Shown here: piece after piece, positions 25,265-36,029 of the stretch
Layout: each line of letters begins with the position of its first letter
How positions within the stretch are numbered: the stretch's first letter is position 1
From: Ashinkailepas kermadecensis
Taxonomy: Eukaryota; Arthropoda; Thecostraca; Neolepadidae
Direction: 5' to 3'
Assembly (NCBI GenBank): GCA_034440615.1
Contig: JAOTOM010004751.1
Coordinates: forward strand, 124,001-188,000
DNA length: 64,000 nt
Program-made: the position numbers and the translations under genes
The notes under the pieces: model-generated
What the model was told of the DNA's origin: nothing
Database searches by the model: none
What the model saw: only the letters and a program-made list of their open reading frames with translations

Positions 25265-28200
25265 AGTCTAAGGTAACCACAAGACATGTTTTACACCCAT
25301 TTTTACCTCCACGAATCATTCAAAAGGAGCTAGGTTTTGTCTAATTGCGTTAGGCTAGGCTTTTGTTGTAAGTTAGTAAATGAAAAAAAATCTTCAAAAA
25401 CGGTTCAAGCTAGATTAGGTTACGTTAGACTTTTTAAGTTCAAAATGTTTGAGAAAAAGAAATTGGGGGGGGGGGGGAATTTGGCAAAAAAATAATCATT
25501 TCTTGCATGGAAGTCTAGGCTAGGTTAGGTTAGGTTATGTTACATTTTTTTAACCTGAATATTATTTTTCATCCTATATTACTCAAATCCAAGCCCCCTT
25601 TTCCACGTTATTTTTCCTCACAAATGAAAAGTGTGCATCTGCAGAGGAAATGAGCGGTTACGTCATGTTCAGCACATTAACAAACACTGCATTAAAAAAG
25701 AAATTAGAAGAAGTCAGAGAGTACCATGAGCTGAAATATTACCCAAAAAGCCAGGTATTATCACAGTTTAAGGCAACCACAAGACAAGTTTTACACACAT
25801 TTTACCTCCATGAAGCATACAAAGGGGTGAGGTTTGTCAGGTTAGGTTAGGCTTTTGTTGTAAGTTATAAAACAAATCATTTGTTGGTAAATAATTTTTG
25901 TTACTGATTTTTCTACAAAAAAATAATAAACGGTTCAGGCTATCTTAGGTTAGGTTTTTTAAGTTGAAAATATTTGAGAAAATGCCTCGAAAATTTAAAT
26001 TAAAAACAATTAATTTCTTGTATGGGAAGTTGAACTATGTTAGGTAAGGTTATCATACATCTTGAACATTATTTCTATGCTATATTTCCTTACTCCACAC
26101 CCTTTTTTGGTGTTATTTTTTTCCTCCCAATTGAAAGGCATGCATTTGCAGAGGAAAGGACATTAAATGTGTGCTTTTATGTGTTTTATTAATATTTTTC
26201 TATTCAAATTTCCAATGCAATGTGTATGAATGTCACTAAGCTGATGGCACCACTCAGTTTCTGTGCAAATGCTTACTTTCCAGGTTGTGAGCAAAATAAC
26301 ATTAAAAATGGGCTTTGAGTTAGGTAACATAGCACTTAAAAGAAATACCTTAAAAATTCAACATAACCTAATGTAACCTAAGCTGACCTTGGAGAAAACA
26401 ACTATAAAAACAAGATTGGAAGAATATCTAGCAATTTATTTTCTTGAAATTTTACAAATGAAAAAACCTAACCCAACCTAATCTAACCAGAATTATTGTG
26501 CTTTATGGTGGTAACAAGGCAAGTTATTACACATTTGCCTCCATAAAGCAAACAAATGGGCCATGTTTGGTGATGTTAGATTAGTTTAAGTGTTTTAAGT
26601 TCGACATTTTTTGCAAAAATTGTTCCAAAATTTGAAAGAAATAGATCTTTTTTCTTTAAAAGCAGCTTATGTTAGGTTAGGTTAAGTTGGGTTGCATTTT
26701 TTTATTGTAAAAAAATACATTGCTTGAAATTTTTACAACTTGATGTTTTGGTTTTCTTTTTCTCCAAGGGGAGGTTAAGCTAGGTTAGGTTCGGTTATGT
26801 TGCATTTATTTTATTTAAAAAAAATACGTTACCCTATGTCACCTAATTCAAAGCTTTTTGTTGGTGTTATTTTGCTTACAACCTGAAATGTAGGCACTTG
26901 TATAGAAAATGAGTGGTCCCATCATCTGAGTCACGTTCATAAACATTGCATTGAAATGATACATTCCACGAATTCATAAAACACCTTAAAACACAAATTT
27001 ACCAAAATGAGCAGTAACATCGTGTTCATCACATTCCTAAACATTGCATGGGAAAAAATTAATCAGAAATTACCTTAAGCTGTAAATTTACCAAAAGGTG
27101 TGCCGACCCCTGGACGGAAATGCAACACTAGGTGCCCCAATCCTGGGCAGAAAGGGCACTAAGAGCAGTGGAATGAAAATATTAATAAAAGTAAACTAAA
27201 AACAGCTCTTCTTGAAGACAAACGTGGTAGTTATGTGATATTAACATGGAAACCCTGAGCACAAATCAGAAAAAAGCATGGACTGGACTTTTTCAAGCTT
27301 ACCTGCCAACTTCTTCAACTACTGTTCCTTTGGGAATTAAATATCAGCAAGCTATTTATTCACTATCTAAAATCACACCAATCCGCAGATACATCAGAAG
27401 GTGCGATACATCAGAATGTGCGAAGTACAAAAAACGAATCAGTACGACGTCACATGAGATTGGCCTCCGGATTAAACACTGCGCGCAATTGCACCACAGA
27501 TGTCTTACCTCCGTCACATTTGTCACTGTAACCTCAAATTTAGACTTCAGGCGCTGGAATTTCTGTAACTGGAATTTTTTCTTTGCATGTTACGATTTTG
27601 GATGTTCTGAGGAACGCCCATCACGATGTGTGACATTTAATGCGCGCTAGTGTCTATCGATACAAATCGACGCCCCTGCTTTGGAGAAAAAAATAGAAAC
27701 AAAAATTAAGCAATATATATTCTGAAAATTTTCTAAATTGAACAACCGAACCCAACTTACCCGAACCTAATGTCAGCTGCTTTTGAAGGAAAATTTCCCA
27801 ATTTTATTTTATTTTTGAAAATGATTGAACAATTTTTCCAAGGTAAACAACTAAACTAGCCTAACCTAGCTAAATCGGTATTATTGTGCTTTAAGGTGGT
27901 AACAAGACAAGTTTTTACACACATTTGCCTCCATATAGCAAGCAAATGGGTTAGGTTCGGTTAAGTTAGGTTAGTTTAGGTTTTTCAAGTTGGAAAACTT
28001 TTTAAAAAAATTCCAAAAACGTTTCCCCCAAAAATTGCAAATTATTTGGTAACCTTGCAGTCTAAGGTGTTCTTTTTTCATTTAAAACAAATAAAAATAT
28101 GCAGAATACCATGTTTATGAAGGTGACTAAGATGATTGGACCCACTTATTTTCTGTGCTTACTTTTCAGGTTGTGAGCAAAATAATGCCAAAAAGGCTTT

Positions 28201-28545
28201 GAGTTCGGTAACATCGCATAAACATAATTTTTTTTTTCATGCAACAAAACCTAACCTAGCCTATCCTAACCTATCTTTTGAGAACAAAAATTAAACTAAA
28301 TTAAAATTTCACTTAATTTATTTTCTGAAAATTCTCAACCTTAAAAAGAAACCTAACCGAGCCTAACCTAACCTAAGCTGATTTTGAATACAAAATTATA
28401 TTTTTTTGTGAACATGGTTGTAATTTTTTTTCGGAAGCTTTTGGGTATTATTGTGCTTTAAGGTGGGAACAAGAAAAGTTGTATGGGCGCTGTATGACCA
28501 ACGCAGTCAATGCGCCAGTAAACCCAAATAACCAACCAACCAACC
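25265..28545. repeat. complex array of inverted units rich in GTTAGG
   Basis: Degenerate blocks recur in both orientations. Block 1, GGTAACAAGACAAGTTTTTA...TTGCCTCCATAAAGCAA, occurs at about 25272, 25772, 26510, 27895 and (partly) 28465. Block 2, GGTTAGGTTAGGTTATGTT, is followed by CAAGCCTTTTTTGGTGTTAT and GCATTTGCAGAGG (25510, 26040, 26775). Block 2 in reverse reads AACCTAACCTAACC (26350, 26465, 27750, 28260, 28360). Block 3, AATGAGCGGTTACGTCATGTTCA, occurs at about 25650, 26910 and 27005. A solitary copy is at 1.4 kb. The TTAGG strings are only two or three units long, so this is not telomeric DNA itself. Confidence 0.6.
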
Positions 28546-28549
28546 CAGA

Positions 28550-28863
28550 AAGATGTAAGCTGTACTTCCACAGTGGAGGGAATTCCAGCTATTTTGTTTG
28601 TTTTTGCACACAATTTTAAATTTTTCAGCAAAAGGTGGAGAGTCAGTCCACTATCTAATCCAAATCTGTTTCTATTCAGTACAAAATGTGCTGGTTAACA
28701 TCAATGTTTCTACTTAGCATGGTGTTTTTCATTTTTTCCCTTTAGCTTTCCTATCAGCATAAAATAGCATAGGTTATTGGGGGGGGCCCAAATCAACATG
28801 GGGGGGGGGGCAAGATCAACATTGGTGGGGCCCCACAAAAGGATACAAATCGACGCCGCTGCA
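28550..28863 (+). mobile_element. copy C of a G-rich-ended dispersed element
   Basis: A CACAGTGGAGGGAATTCCAG block leads to AAAAGGTGGAGAGTCAGTCC, ACAAAATGTGCTGGTTAACA and a G-run/GGCCCAAATCAACAT block. The end is GGATACAAATCGACGCCGCTG at about 28863. A CR1-like LINE fragment starts immediately after it, so this element probably landed in that LINE. Copies A (ends 29381) and B (ends 30624) share the same order. Confidence 0.55.
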
Positions 28864-28955
28864 TACATGCATGATTTTGCACTTATCAAAATTTAATTTC
28901 ATCTGCCATTTTTGGACCACTTCACAAGCTCTTCTAAGTCTTTCTGCAGCATGTA
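28864..28955 (-). pseudogene. small CR1-like LINE fragment
   Basis: About 90 bp are closely similar to 31221-31315 of the LINE at 30.9-32.9 kb, in the same orientation. The part corresponds to the post-active-site region (VKWSEKWHMKFNFYKYKIMH). It begins exactly where the G-rich-ended element stops. Confidence 0.65.
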
Positions 28956-29381
28956 CCTAGGTGCCTAGGTACCAGGCAAATATCAAACTGATAGTGTGAT
29001 GAGTGGGCTGTTGAGGTTAATTATAGTTTGTATATCCACACTCTCAATGATAACTGGTTGTTGTTCACGGGACTGGATTGTATGCAAGTTTGACAATGAC
29101 AATTGGTTTTTGTGCACACCATTTTGAATTTTGTAGCAAAAGGTGGAGAGTCAGTCCACTATCTAACCCAAATCTGTTTTTTTTAATTACAAAATGTGCT
29201 GGTTAACATCAACTACATTTTCTATGTACCTAGCATGGTGTTTTTCTTCTTTTTTTCTTCAACTTTTTTATGAGCATAAAAATAGCATATGTTATTGGGG
29301 GGGCCAAATCAACATTGGGGGGGCAAGATCAACACTGGTGGGGCCCTGGCCCCCACAAAAGGATACAAATCGACGCCCCTG
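28956..29381 (+). mobile_element. copy A of the G-rich-ended dispersed element
   Basis: It contains GTGCCTAGGTACCAGGCAAA, a TATAGTTTGTATATCCACA block, the AAAGGTGGAGAGTCAGTCC block, a G-run with GGGCCAAATCAACATTGG, and terminal GGATACAAATCGACGCCCCTG ending at about 29381. Confidence 0.55.
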
Positions 29382-29389
29382 CCATCTAG

Positions 29390-29990
29390 ACATTAGGGGG
29401 ATGTCCCCATCCTAGCCCCGCCTTCAGCGCCTAAAATATCACACAAACTATAACGTAAAATTCCCTTTACGTAAACGTCCACATGCCTGCACCTTGATCG
29501 CAAACACCCGCTTTTATAGTCAGACATGTAACGTACTCGCTTCAAAGGTGGCGCAAATGACCTCTGTGGTCCGGTACGCCTGAAAAAGTCACTCCCCATG
29601 CAGTTAAATTGAAACTTGCCTGATGCTACCAATTTCTGCAATATACGAATAAAAACCTGTGACGTCATCAAGGTTTGAATGCGACTTTGGTGTACCTTTT
29701 AAAATAATGGTATTTTTGCGGCGTTTAATAATGGTGTTTTTGCGGCGTACGAGACATTGGGCTTGTCAAGGCTATTTCTCTTGTATAGCATTGGTCGTGG
29801 ATGACTAAGGTTTGCTTAAAAGTCATGTGAGCCATAGCTTTCTTTTTTTATTCTTTTAGGAATACCAATTATATTGCAGTGGCCATGCAGCTTCTTGCTG
29901 ACTTTTCTCTGTCATGGTATCATAAGCTGGCAGATTTTCCCACACATGGCTCTCGTTTTCCCCATATCAATATTGAATGCATGCATTGTC
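29390..29990. other. unassigned DNA
   Basis: The only structure is a tandem GTATTTTTGCGGCG / GTGTTTTTGCGGCG doublet at 29709-29750. Short frames lack domains. Confidence 0.3.
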
Positions 29991-29994
29991 ATTG

Positions 29995-30624
29995 GGCATT
30001 TAGGTAGGTACCTAGGTAAATATCAAGCTGATGGTGTGATAGGTGGGCTGCTGAAGATAATTATAGTTTGCATATCCACAATCTCAAGGATGATTGTCAT
30101 TGCTGTTCACTGGACAATGCAAGTTTGACAATGACTGGAAATTAAGAATGGATTTTTTCCTGTTTAAGCTCATATGTGTGTGGTTTTGCCATTGGTGGTG
30201 TGTACAAACATCAGTATGACAATCCAATTGTTGTTTTGTGGCTTAACATTAAAAAAAGACAATCTGGTTTAAAATGCATCATCAGCGAATCTTAACATTT
30301 TATGTCGTAAGTTTTCCTTGCACAGTGGAGGGAAATCTAGCTATTTTGTTTTTTTGCACATAATTTTGAATTGTGTAGCAAAAGTTGGATACTCAGTCCA
30401 CTATCTAATCCAAATCTGTTCTTTTTCAGTACAAAATGTGCTGGTTAACATCAACTAAGTTTTCTATGTACCTAACACAGTGTTTTTCTTCTTTTTTTTC
30501 CTTTAGCTTTTTATCAGCATAAAAATAGCATGGGTTATTGGGGGGCCCAAATCAACATTGGGGGGCCAAGATCAGCATTGGGGGGGCCATGGCCCCCGCA
30601 AAAGGATACAAATCGACGCCCCTG
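29995..30624 (+). mobile_element. copy B of the G-rich-ended dispersed element
   Basis: The order of blocks matches copy A, with extra internal sequence. It ends GGATACAAATCGACGCCCCTG at about 30624. No matching CAG-type left end was found for any of the three copies, so the superfamily (hAT-like by its right end) is not certain. Confidence 0.55.
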
Positions 30625-30639
30625 GCTGCTACTGACAAT

Positions 30640-30880
30640 GGTTTCTGCCCCCTATTTCCAATTTTCCCCCCCCCTTTGGGGAAAGAAAAACTTCCTAACC
30701 CTTTCCTTCTTCTGTTTCCCTTTTTTTTTAAAATGGGAAACCTAAATCTTTTTTTTTTTTTAAATAAAAAATTTTCTTAAAAAATCCCCGTTCCCCACCA
30801 AAAAAAAAATTAAAAAACCTTAATTTACCCCCCCCCCCCCTATTTATAAATAAAAAAAAAATATAATTTTTCTATTTTTT
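30640..30880. other. homopolymer-rich, possibly low-quality sequence
   Basis: Runs of C, T and A (CCCCCCCC, TTTTTTTTTTTT, AAAAAAAAA) with almost no mixed sequence. This is unlike anything else in the window and suggests either a strange homopurine/homopyrimidine tract or an assembly error. Confidence 0.4.
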
Positions 30881-30889
30881 CTCCTATCC

Positions 30890-32924
30890 AGGTTGCTTAT
30901 ACCATTAACCATTTGTGTTGCCCTCTTTTGTACTCTCTCTAAAAGCTAACAATCTTTTGCATAACTAGGGGACCAAGCTTGGACACAGTATTCCAAATGT
31001 GGCCTGACATATGCACAGCAAAGCTTCCTGATGACTTCCTCACTTGTGTACGATACATTCCTATTTATTGCCCCAAGCATTCTTAGTGCCATCTTCCTGG
31101 CTTCTTTGGTATGTTCTGATGCCCCCAATGTTGTGTTCCAAATAACACCCAAGTCTTTCTGCTGAATCACAGATAGTTCTTGACCACCCATCAAGTATGG
31201 AGCCTTCATATGCTGCCTACCTACATGCATGATTTTGTACTTATAAAAATTAAATTTCATATGCCATTTTTCGGACCACTTCACAAGTTCGTCTAAGTCT
31301 TTCTGCAGCGAGACCTGCTCATTGTGTCCTGTTATTGCCCTAAAGACCTTCAAATCATCCGCAAATTTCAAAACCTTATTGCTTAGGCCACTTTCAATGT
31401 TATTTACAAATATAATGAACAATAGTGGCCCCAGCACTGACCCCTGGGGGACTCCACTAAGAACATTTTGCTATACTGACTTTGTACCATTTAGTATCAC
31501 TCTCTGCTGTCTATCTGAAAGCCACAACCCTATCCATTTTAGGATGCTACCTGCAATACCATGGACCTAAAGCTGCATCATTAACCGTTTATGGGATACC
31601 TTGTCAAAGGCCTTACTAAAGTCAAGATGTGCTACATCAACCTGATTTCCCTGATCAAATTGTTCTATAGCAAAATTACAAAAGTCCAAGAGATTTGTGA
31701 GACACGATCGCCCTTTTCTAAACCCATGTTGAGTATCTTGAATCAATCTGTTTCCTTCCAGAAAACTAACTATTCTGTCCTTGATAATTGATTCGAGTAC
31801 CTTGCAGACTAGGGATGTGAGGCTTACTGGCCTATAGTTTTCAACTTTCCCTCTTTCTCCTTTCTTGAAAATAGGAACTACATTTGCCCTCTTCCAATCT
31901 GCTGGATTTTCATTTTGTGAAACTGATCTACAAAATATTATACTAAGTGGAATTACCAGTTCCTTTTCAGCTTCCGCAATACCCTAGCATAAATTCCATC
32001 AGGTCCTGCTGCCTTGTTTGGCTTTATTTTCCTCATATGATTGAAAACAACATCACTATCAATGAAATCAACGTCATTTATCCGATCACCTGTCACTGAA
32101 CTGTGGTGTACGGTTGGCAGATTAGTCATATCTTCCAATGTAAACACTGATTTAAACTGCTTGCTCAGCTCCTCAACCATCTCACCATCCTCACTCAATA
32201 TAGTCCCATTTATTTCCAGTGGACCAATTGTGCTAGAAACTATACTCAGCTCGTAAAAACTAAATAAATTTTTGCTGTCCCCATTACAGTTCCTAGCTAA
32301 ATCCAATTCTTTTGCTCGCCTTGCTGCTCTGGTTTTCTGCTTCACAGCGTTTCTAGCTCTTTGATACGACCTTATATTTATGATATTTGAAGCTTCCTTA
32401 AACACTCTAAATGCATCTTTCTTAGCCTTAATTGCTTTTATCAAATCTGGCGTAAGCCATGTTGGCTTTCCTATCCTTCTTTTGCGCCTTTGCTTTTGGG
32501 AGACATGTCTAATCGGAATTTCCATCAAGTAAGATTTGAACTTTTCGCACATTTCACAGGCATTTAAATTGGAGAATTCTTCTTCCTATTCTATGGCACT
32601 TAAAGCTGCTCTCATGCAGTCAAAGTCTGCCCTGTTAAAATTTGGAACCTTTGCTAAATTATCCTTGATTGCGCCAGCTACTTGTGTCTTGAATCTCATT
32701 ATGTGATGGTCACTTCTTCCTAGAGTTTCTCCTACGGTCAAGTCTTGAACTAAATCACTTAAATATGAGAAGACAAGGTCCAAGAATGAGCCCTGCTTAG
32801 TTGGTTCCGTAACAAACTGGTGTAAGAACAGGTCCTCTTCAAGGCATTTCCTAAACATTTTACATGATGGGGAGCCAACACCAACATTTTCATATCCTTT
32901 TATATTAAAGTCACCTAGAATAAG
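30890..32924 (-). pseudogene. 5'-truncated CR1-like LINE, ORF2 remnant
   Basis: Minus-strand domains follow in order. The end of an APE endonuclease has ILGDFNIKGYENVGV (about 32915) and GRSDHHIMRFK. A linker contains PTWLTPDLIKAIKAKK. The RT then shows KPNKAAGPDGIYARVL, NYRPVSLTSLVCKVLE, HLDFSKAFDKVSHKRL, SGVPQGSVLGPLLFIIFVNN and FADDLKVF with its catalytic aspartates. C-terminal blocks include LGVIWNTTLGASEHTKEAR and AYVRPHLEYCVQAWSPSY. Frames switch at about 31950 and 31440, and there are in-frame stops (for example within KSV*QNV). The N-terminal endonuclease and ORF1 are missing, consistent with incomplete reverse transcription. The 3' side runs into homopolymer-rich sequence at 30.88 kb. 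It is related to, but distinct from, the CR1-like LINE at 53-58 kb. Confidence 0.85.
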
Positions 32925-32929
32925 GAGTC

Positions 32930-33265
32930 ACTCAGCTGGCAGCTGTCAGGAGCCGGCTTTTTACATCATGGGGCACTTATGCCTGCTAAATTTGCGTCCA
33001 TCCTGCAATTTTAACCTATCCTACAATATTTTACAGTAAAAAATTAACAATATAGGGCATACGTACTTTTATCTTGTGTAGAAAACGTATAGGGTTGAAC
33101 ATCACATTGAAGTGATAACTGATGTGATTCTAAGAGGATTTGAAATCAGAATTGGATACTAAGTGTAATTGGTTGAGTAATGACTTATCTAATCTTCCCC
33201 AAAATCACTAAATGGCCAAGACACACATATGTAACAAGAACAGCCGTAGAAAGCCCAAGAAATAC
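32930..33265. other. unassigned AT-rich DNA
   Basis: Nothing recognisable between the LINE truncation point and the ACACATCAT repeat. CAGCTGGCAGCTGTCAGG at 32935-32952 is a small imperfect palindrome. Confidence 0.35.
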
Positions 33266-33266
33266 A

Positions 33267-33399
33267 CACATCACACACATCATACAAATCATACACATCA
33301 TACACATCATACACATCATACACATCATACACATCATACACATCATACACATCATACACATCGTACACATCATACACATACACATCATACACATCATAC

Positions 33400-33482
<83 letters not shown>
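33267..33482. repeat. (ACACATCAT)n followed by (CA)n
   Basis: About 13 copies of a 9-bp unit, ACACATCAT, with C/G variants, lead into about 37 CA repeats (33408-33482). The 9-bp unit probably arose from the CA tract by slippage. It may lie in an intron of the neighbouring exon. Confidence 0.9.
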
Positions 33483-33485
<3 letters not shown>

Positions 33486-33567
33486 TCTCCGGAAACTTCA
33501 CGAGAAAAAAGAACTCTCAAAACAGCGCCCCTGGAAGTCAAACGCGAGTCGGCCGCCGCCACTGACC

Positions 33568-33792
33568 TCATACACGACGGTGGCGCCGTCTGGTGTGGAG
33601 CGGCGTCTCTGCAGCTCGGCCAGCAGGTCACTGAACTCCTCCTTAAGCGCAGCGATGCGCTCGTGGAAGATCTCGGTGCCAGCCTGCGGGCCGCCTTCAG
33701 TGCGCTCTGCCTGCAGCGAGTACAGCTGATCCTGCACCGTGTTCAACTTCTCCTGCAACTGCAGACGCACGTCGTTATCGCCAGCATCACCT
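33568..33792 (-). CDS. candidate host exon, coiled-coil protein
   Basis: A GC-rich stretch reads on the minus strand as a regular heptad-type sequence: RLQLQEKLNTVQDQLYSLQA, then ERIAALKEEFSDLLAELQRR, then STPDGATVVYE. Leucines and charged residues are spaced as in a coiled coil, and third positions are mostly G or C, unlike the AT-rich surroundings. A plausible splice donor follows TATGAG (GAG/GTCAGT near 33568). Possible acceptors are CTGAG/GTG (about 33791) or CTGCAG/TTG. An upstream in-frame stop near 33793 fits an intron boundary. I do not recognise the protein. It could instead be part of a retrocopy, but the splice-like edges argue for an exon. Confidence 0.5.
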
Positions 33793-33799
33793 CAGACTC

Positions 33800-34500
33800 A
33801 GTTCGAGTGTAACTAATCATGTCGGATACGAGTCGGATCATTTACTCGCACAACACTGGACTGTATGCTAGCTCAACGATACGGGTTATAGCGGCTCGTT
33901 CTCACTACCGTCTTTCACTACGGGTGCGACACTACTACGCATACAGGCCCAAGTGGCGCTTATGCCGGATAACGTAGGGCCAACAACAGCTAAAACTAAT
34001 GGTAGAATTCAAGAAAAATGGAGGCCTGGCTAAACAATGCACACGTAGTATGATGCTACTAAGGGTGATAATGTTTTTTTTCCAGCTGCAATGAAACTAA
34101 TTTTCCTTGAAATTCGATCATTCCGTGATCATTTATTTTCACATCATATCGCATCATATTCATTTTATCATATATTGATCATATTGCTTCATACTGAAGA
34201 GATCCAGAAATAAAGTACTTGTTTTGATATGACACAAGAAAGGAGGCCCAACTTGAAAATGCGCACTCAGAGCAACTGACCTGATAGGTCGGGGAGGCGA
34301 CACGAGACTATGGTGTCGAATAATTGAAGCACGATAAAATGTCGACCGAAATATCTGCCCTTGAAATGGTATTCCAAGATCGGTTGATACTGCCAGTGTC
34401 CGCGAAGCAAGCTTTCTTTAGTCGATGATCCTGTTCCATAAGATACCCCAAGCAAGCCCTTCGAGTTGAACTTATTTTGGAAGATGTATTTGATGCCACA

Positions 34501-34534
<34 letters not shown>

Positions 34535-34800
34535 GTACATAATGTATTTCATGAATATGCATTCCCCGGGGACGGGAAACTAAGCATAATTTACAGGGAT
34601 TTTTCATCATCGGATTATTGAGGGCCAGTTGGTGCAAGGTGCGGAGATGAAAAAGCGATGAAAATTATTAGTAACTTCATGGTTCGAGGGCGGGAAGAAA
34701 TTCCCCGCACATATCTTACGAATCGCAGACCTCCTTTTTAATTGAAAGTCATTTTGACAGCGTAGGTATGCCCGAAAAGCCTCATTACCTATTGGCATCA
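33800..34800. other. unassigned DNA with one (TA)n tract
   Basis: Mixed composition. The only repeat is (TA)n at 34502-34532. Open frames are under 110 codons, with no domain. Confidence 0.35.
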
Positions 34801-34808
34801 TATATTTT

Positions 34809-35870
34809 AAGCGACCAGCCCTGATAGCGAAGCTGAGAGTGAAGTAGAAAAAGTAATAAAAACGGCATTAGAGGCACGGCAAGAAATCGAGGCCAAGAAA
34901 AAATGAAGAAACAAGAAAGAATACAAGCATATTGGGTGATAAAAATGGAGGAAGAGGCAACTAAAATGGGATTCAAGACAAAAGAGCTGGCAGAAATGAA
35001 GCACACTGTTGTAAACGCCGTGCCCAGTAGCTTTGTGCCATGACAGGAAAAGAGAAGACAGAAGCGATTTTGAAATCGTTTCCTTTCACAACATGATTTC
35101 CATGATCTCGAGATACTTAAAAGACGACGGATATCCTGATGATATAGAGACGGATGCCATTTTCAAAACCTCTAGAGAGGAAAAAGCCACGAAAGTGAAA
35201 AAAAAGCTGAAGTCGGCAGGTAAATGAAACCGTCCCGAAAACCCTGGACGAGAAGACCAAAAAGTTGGAGGGAGGCTAATTCGGTGCTCAGAACCCTCTC
35301 ACCCCGACTCGAACTGTGCGGTATCTCCTCAGCCTATCATTTGGCCTCCGTGGACGTGATGAGGCTCACCAGATGACATGGGGAAACGCGTCTCTCAAGG
35401 GAGACAGCGACCACACATAATTATTGGAGTTCAACAAGCGGCTCACGAAAACTAGTGATGGCAGTGTGAGCAATGGCTGCAGGACATTCGCACCCAAAGC
35501 CTTCGCTAACGAGGATCGCTCTCGGCGTCCAGTTCGTCAATGTAAGGAATACGCAAAACGTCGTTCGCCTGCCGCCTGCACCGACGAGAGCCCGTTCTTC
35601 CTGGCCATCAACCATGAACGGAGAGGTGACAGCGAGATATGTCTTCGAATGGTCCGCTTGGGAACAATCCGCTCGGTACGCTGCTGAAAACAGGGCGTGA
35701 GGCCGCCGGCATTACAGGAAAGAGGGAAAACCATTCTGTGAGAGAAACCACTGAAGCGCGTGTTCGATGGAGGCTGCCCCGCGGTATACGCAGCGCAGCT
35801 GACTGGGCATAAGAATGGTGGCTGGTATCTTCCCGATCACTGGTCATGTCAAATGGCTCAGAAAAAACCT
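34809..35870 (+). pseudogene. Crypton-type tyrosine recombinase remnant
   Basis: The plus strand reads FEIVSFHNMISMISRYLKDD, then FKTSREEKATKVKKKLKSAG with GKGNRP reduced to GK-stop-NRP (about 35220). After a shift it reads FGAQNPLTPTRTVRYLLSLS and FGLRGRDEAHQMTWGNASLK, where RGRDE holds the first catalytic arginine. Then come GCRTFAPKAFANEDR, EYAKRRSPA and SPFFLAINHERR. Further shifts give GKRENHSVRETTEAR (the H-x-x-R box) and GGCPAVYAAQLTGHKN (the second His). This order matches the Crypton-derived tyrosine recombinases (DUF3504; kin of the KCTD1, QRICH1 and ZMYM C-terminal domains). There are at least three frameshifts and two stops. The final tyrosine is not clear. It would have cut and rejoined DNA without terminal inverted repeats. 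A decayed domesticated gene is the alternative. Confidence 0.8.
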
Positions 35871-35874
35871 TCGT

Positions 35875-36025
35875 AGAGCTGTACTGCACTGGCCACAAAA
35901 GACCGTGAGCGTGCCGGAAAACATGACTGCGGGTCGGAGACGTCGTGAGCGTGCCGGAAAACATGACTGCTGGTCGGAGACGTGAGCCGGCCGGAACACA
36001 TATTTTCCTGCACGCTCACGATTCC
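35875..36025. repeat. 40-bp tandem duplication with a fold-back
   Basis: CGTGAGCGTGCCGGAAAACA occurs twice (about 35905 and 35945), and TTTTCCTGCACGCTCACG at 36004-36021 is its near-inverse. The stretch could form a hairpin of about 18 bp. Confidence 0.7.
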
Positions 36026-36029
36026 ATCC

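Noticed and set aside
25265..28545. Telomere or interstitial telomere of TTAGG type.
   Set aside because: TTAGG occurs only two or three times in a row, within a longer unit and in both orientations. This is not a telomeric array.
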